A DNA stretch of 64,000 bases from Tuberibacillus sp. Marseille-P3662 (GTDB taxonomy: Bacteria > Bacillota > Bacilli > Bacillales > Sporolactobacillaceae), in contig NZ_FXBS01000006.1 of the NCBI RefSeq assembly GCF_900178005.1, positions 1,054,001 through 1,118,000 of the forward strand, written 5' to 3'. The notes beneath the pieces were generated by a model. The model was not told the DNA's origin. It worked only from the letters and a program-made list of their open reading frames with translations, and did no database searches. Of the stretch, positions 63,798 to 64,000 are shown piece by piece. Every line of letters begins with the position of its first letter. Position 1 is the first letter of the stretch. Made by a program: the position numbers and the translations under genes.

Positions 63798-64000
63798 ATG
63801 TCGCCTAAAAGAAGAAAACTTACCCCCAATGAAAATGCTATCCTCCTATCTGAGGTTGAAAATATGTGCCCATTATGTACGAAATCCCTTATGTATGAAA
63901 AAAACGGAAAAACAAATAAAATATTTGAAGCTGCACACATCTTCCCTTTAAATCCGACTTCTCATGAGGCCCAGTTATTAAGTGATGAAGAAAAACTTAA
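63798..64000 (+). CDS. HNH-type endonuclease, N-terminal part (runs off the window)
   Basis: 68 visible residues. CPLC followed by EAAHIFPLNP is an HNH/zinc signature, and the start MSPKRRKLTPNENAIL resembles HNH effectors annotated in ABC-three-component defence systems. GAGGTG lies seven bases before ATG. The downstream partner genes are outside the window, so the system cannot be confirmed. Confidence 0.6.
   Translation, partial: MSPKRRKLTPNENAILLSEVENMCPLCTKSLMYEKNGKTNKIFEAAHIFPLNPTSHEAQLLSDEEKL

Noticed and set aside
1-64000. CRISPR arrays, insertion sequences and rRNA genes
   Set aside because: No regularly spaced 25-40 bp repeats, no transposase and no rRNA sequence seen. The fibre repeats are coding, and the TTGGGTG cluster is too short-spaced for CRISPR.

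Overview
The window comes from a low-to-medium GC, endospore-forming member of the Bacillales. The evidence is gene content and order. lexA, yneA, ynzC, tkt, sirA, yneF, ccdC, yneK, citB, yneP and yneQ lie in the order of the Bacillus subtilis lexA-yneS segment, and TnrA, NagR and SirA homologues are present. I cannot name the genus.

Left part (1-33.3 kb): host chromosome. After a partial D-amino-acid transaminase gene, an SDR oxidoreductase and small conserved genes, 3.6-12.9 kb holds what looks like a complete lysine catabolic cluster. It has L-lysine 6-dehydrogenase, an aldehyde dehydrogenase, an aminotransferase, a ThDP-dependent decarboxylase-like enzyme, a class III CoA-transferase and a glutaryl-CoA-dehydrogenase-like flavoprotein around an IclR regulator. 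Together they could carry lysine through 2-aminoadipate, 2-oxoadipate and glutaryl-CoA to crotonyl-CoA. Next come an M20 dipeptidase, an alsT-type symporter, aconitase with a CcpC-type operator, the nagA-nagB-nagR operon, tnrA with a perfect TnrA box, an acyltransferase, a glutamine-rich heptad protein, yneK, ccdC, a VanY-like lipoprotein, yneF, sirA, tkt, ynzC and the divergent SOS pair yneA/lexA. Two decayed genes follow.

Prophage (about 33.38 kb to beyond the window): the 18-codon 3' end of glutamine synthetase (glnA) at 33.32 kb marks the left attachment site, so the element sits in the 3' end of glnA. From left to right it has a small-membrane-protein / replication-relaxation / FtsK-like module, a Cro-type regulator, an operator-promoter with two small genes and the tyrosine integrase. 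The siphovirus lytic operon then runs leftward on the minus strand: TerS, TerL, an Acb2/Tad1-type sponge, portal, ClpP-like protease, HK97-type capsid, connectors, tail tube, chaperones, tape measure, Dit, Tal/fibre and the lysis genes (XhlA, GH25-LysM endolysin, holin). Two A-AAA-AAN slippery heptamers predict -1 frameshifts. One makes the tail chaperone gpGT and the other adds an FN3 domain to the capsid protein. One in-frame TAA splits the collagen-like tail fibre.

Right end (59.7-64 kb): AT-rich cargo upstream of the packaging genes. It contains a Kiwa defence operon (kwaB-kwaA), a tRNA-like remnant lacking a pairable anticodon arm, a tightly coupled AAA-ATPase/PIN-nuclease pair that may be an undescribed defence system, and the start of an HNH-type gene that leaves the window. 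Upstream of all three units lies a 14-base motif resembling a Spo0A box (one copy has one mismatch). The phage therefore appears to carry both defence systems and an anti-defence sponge.
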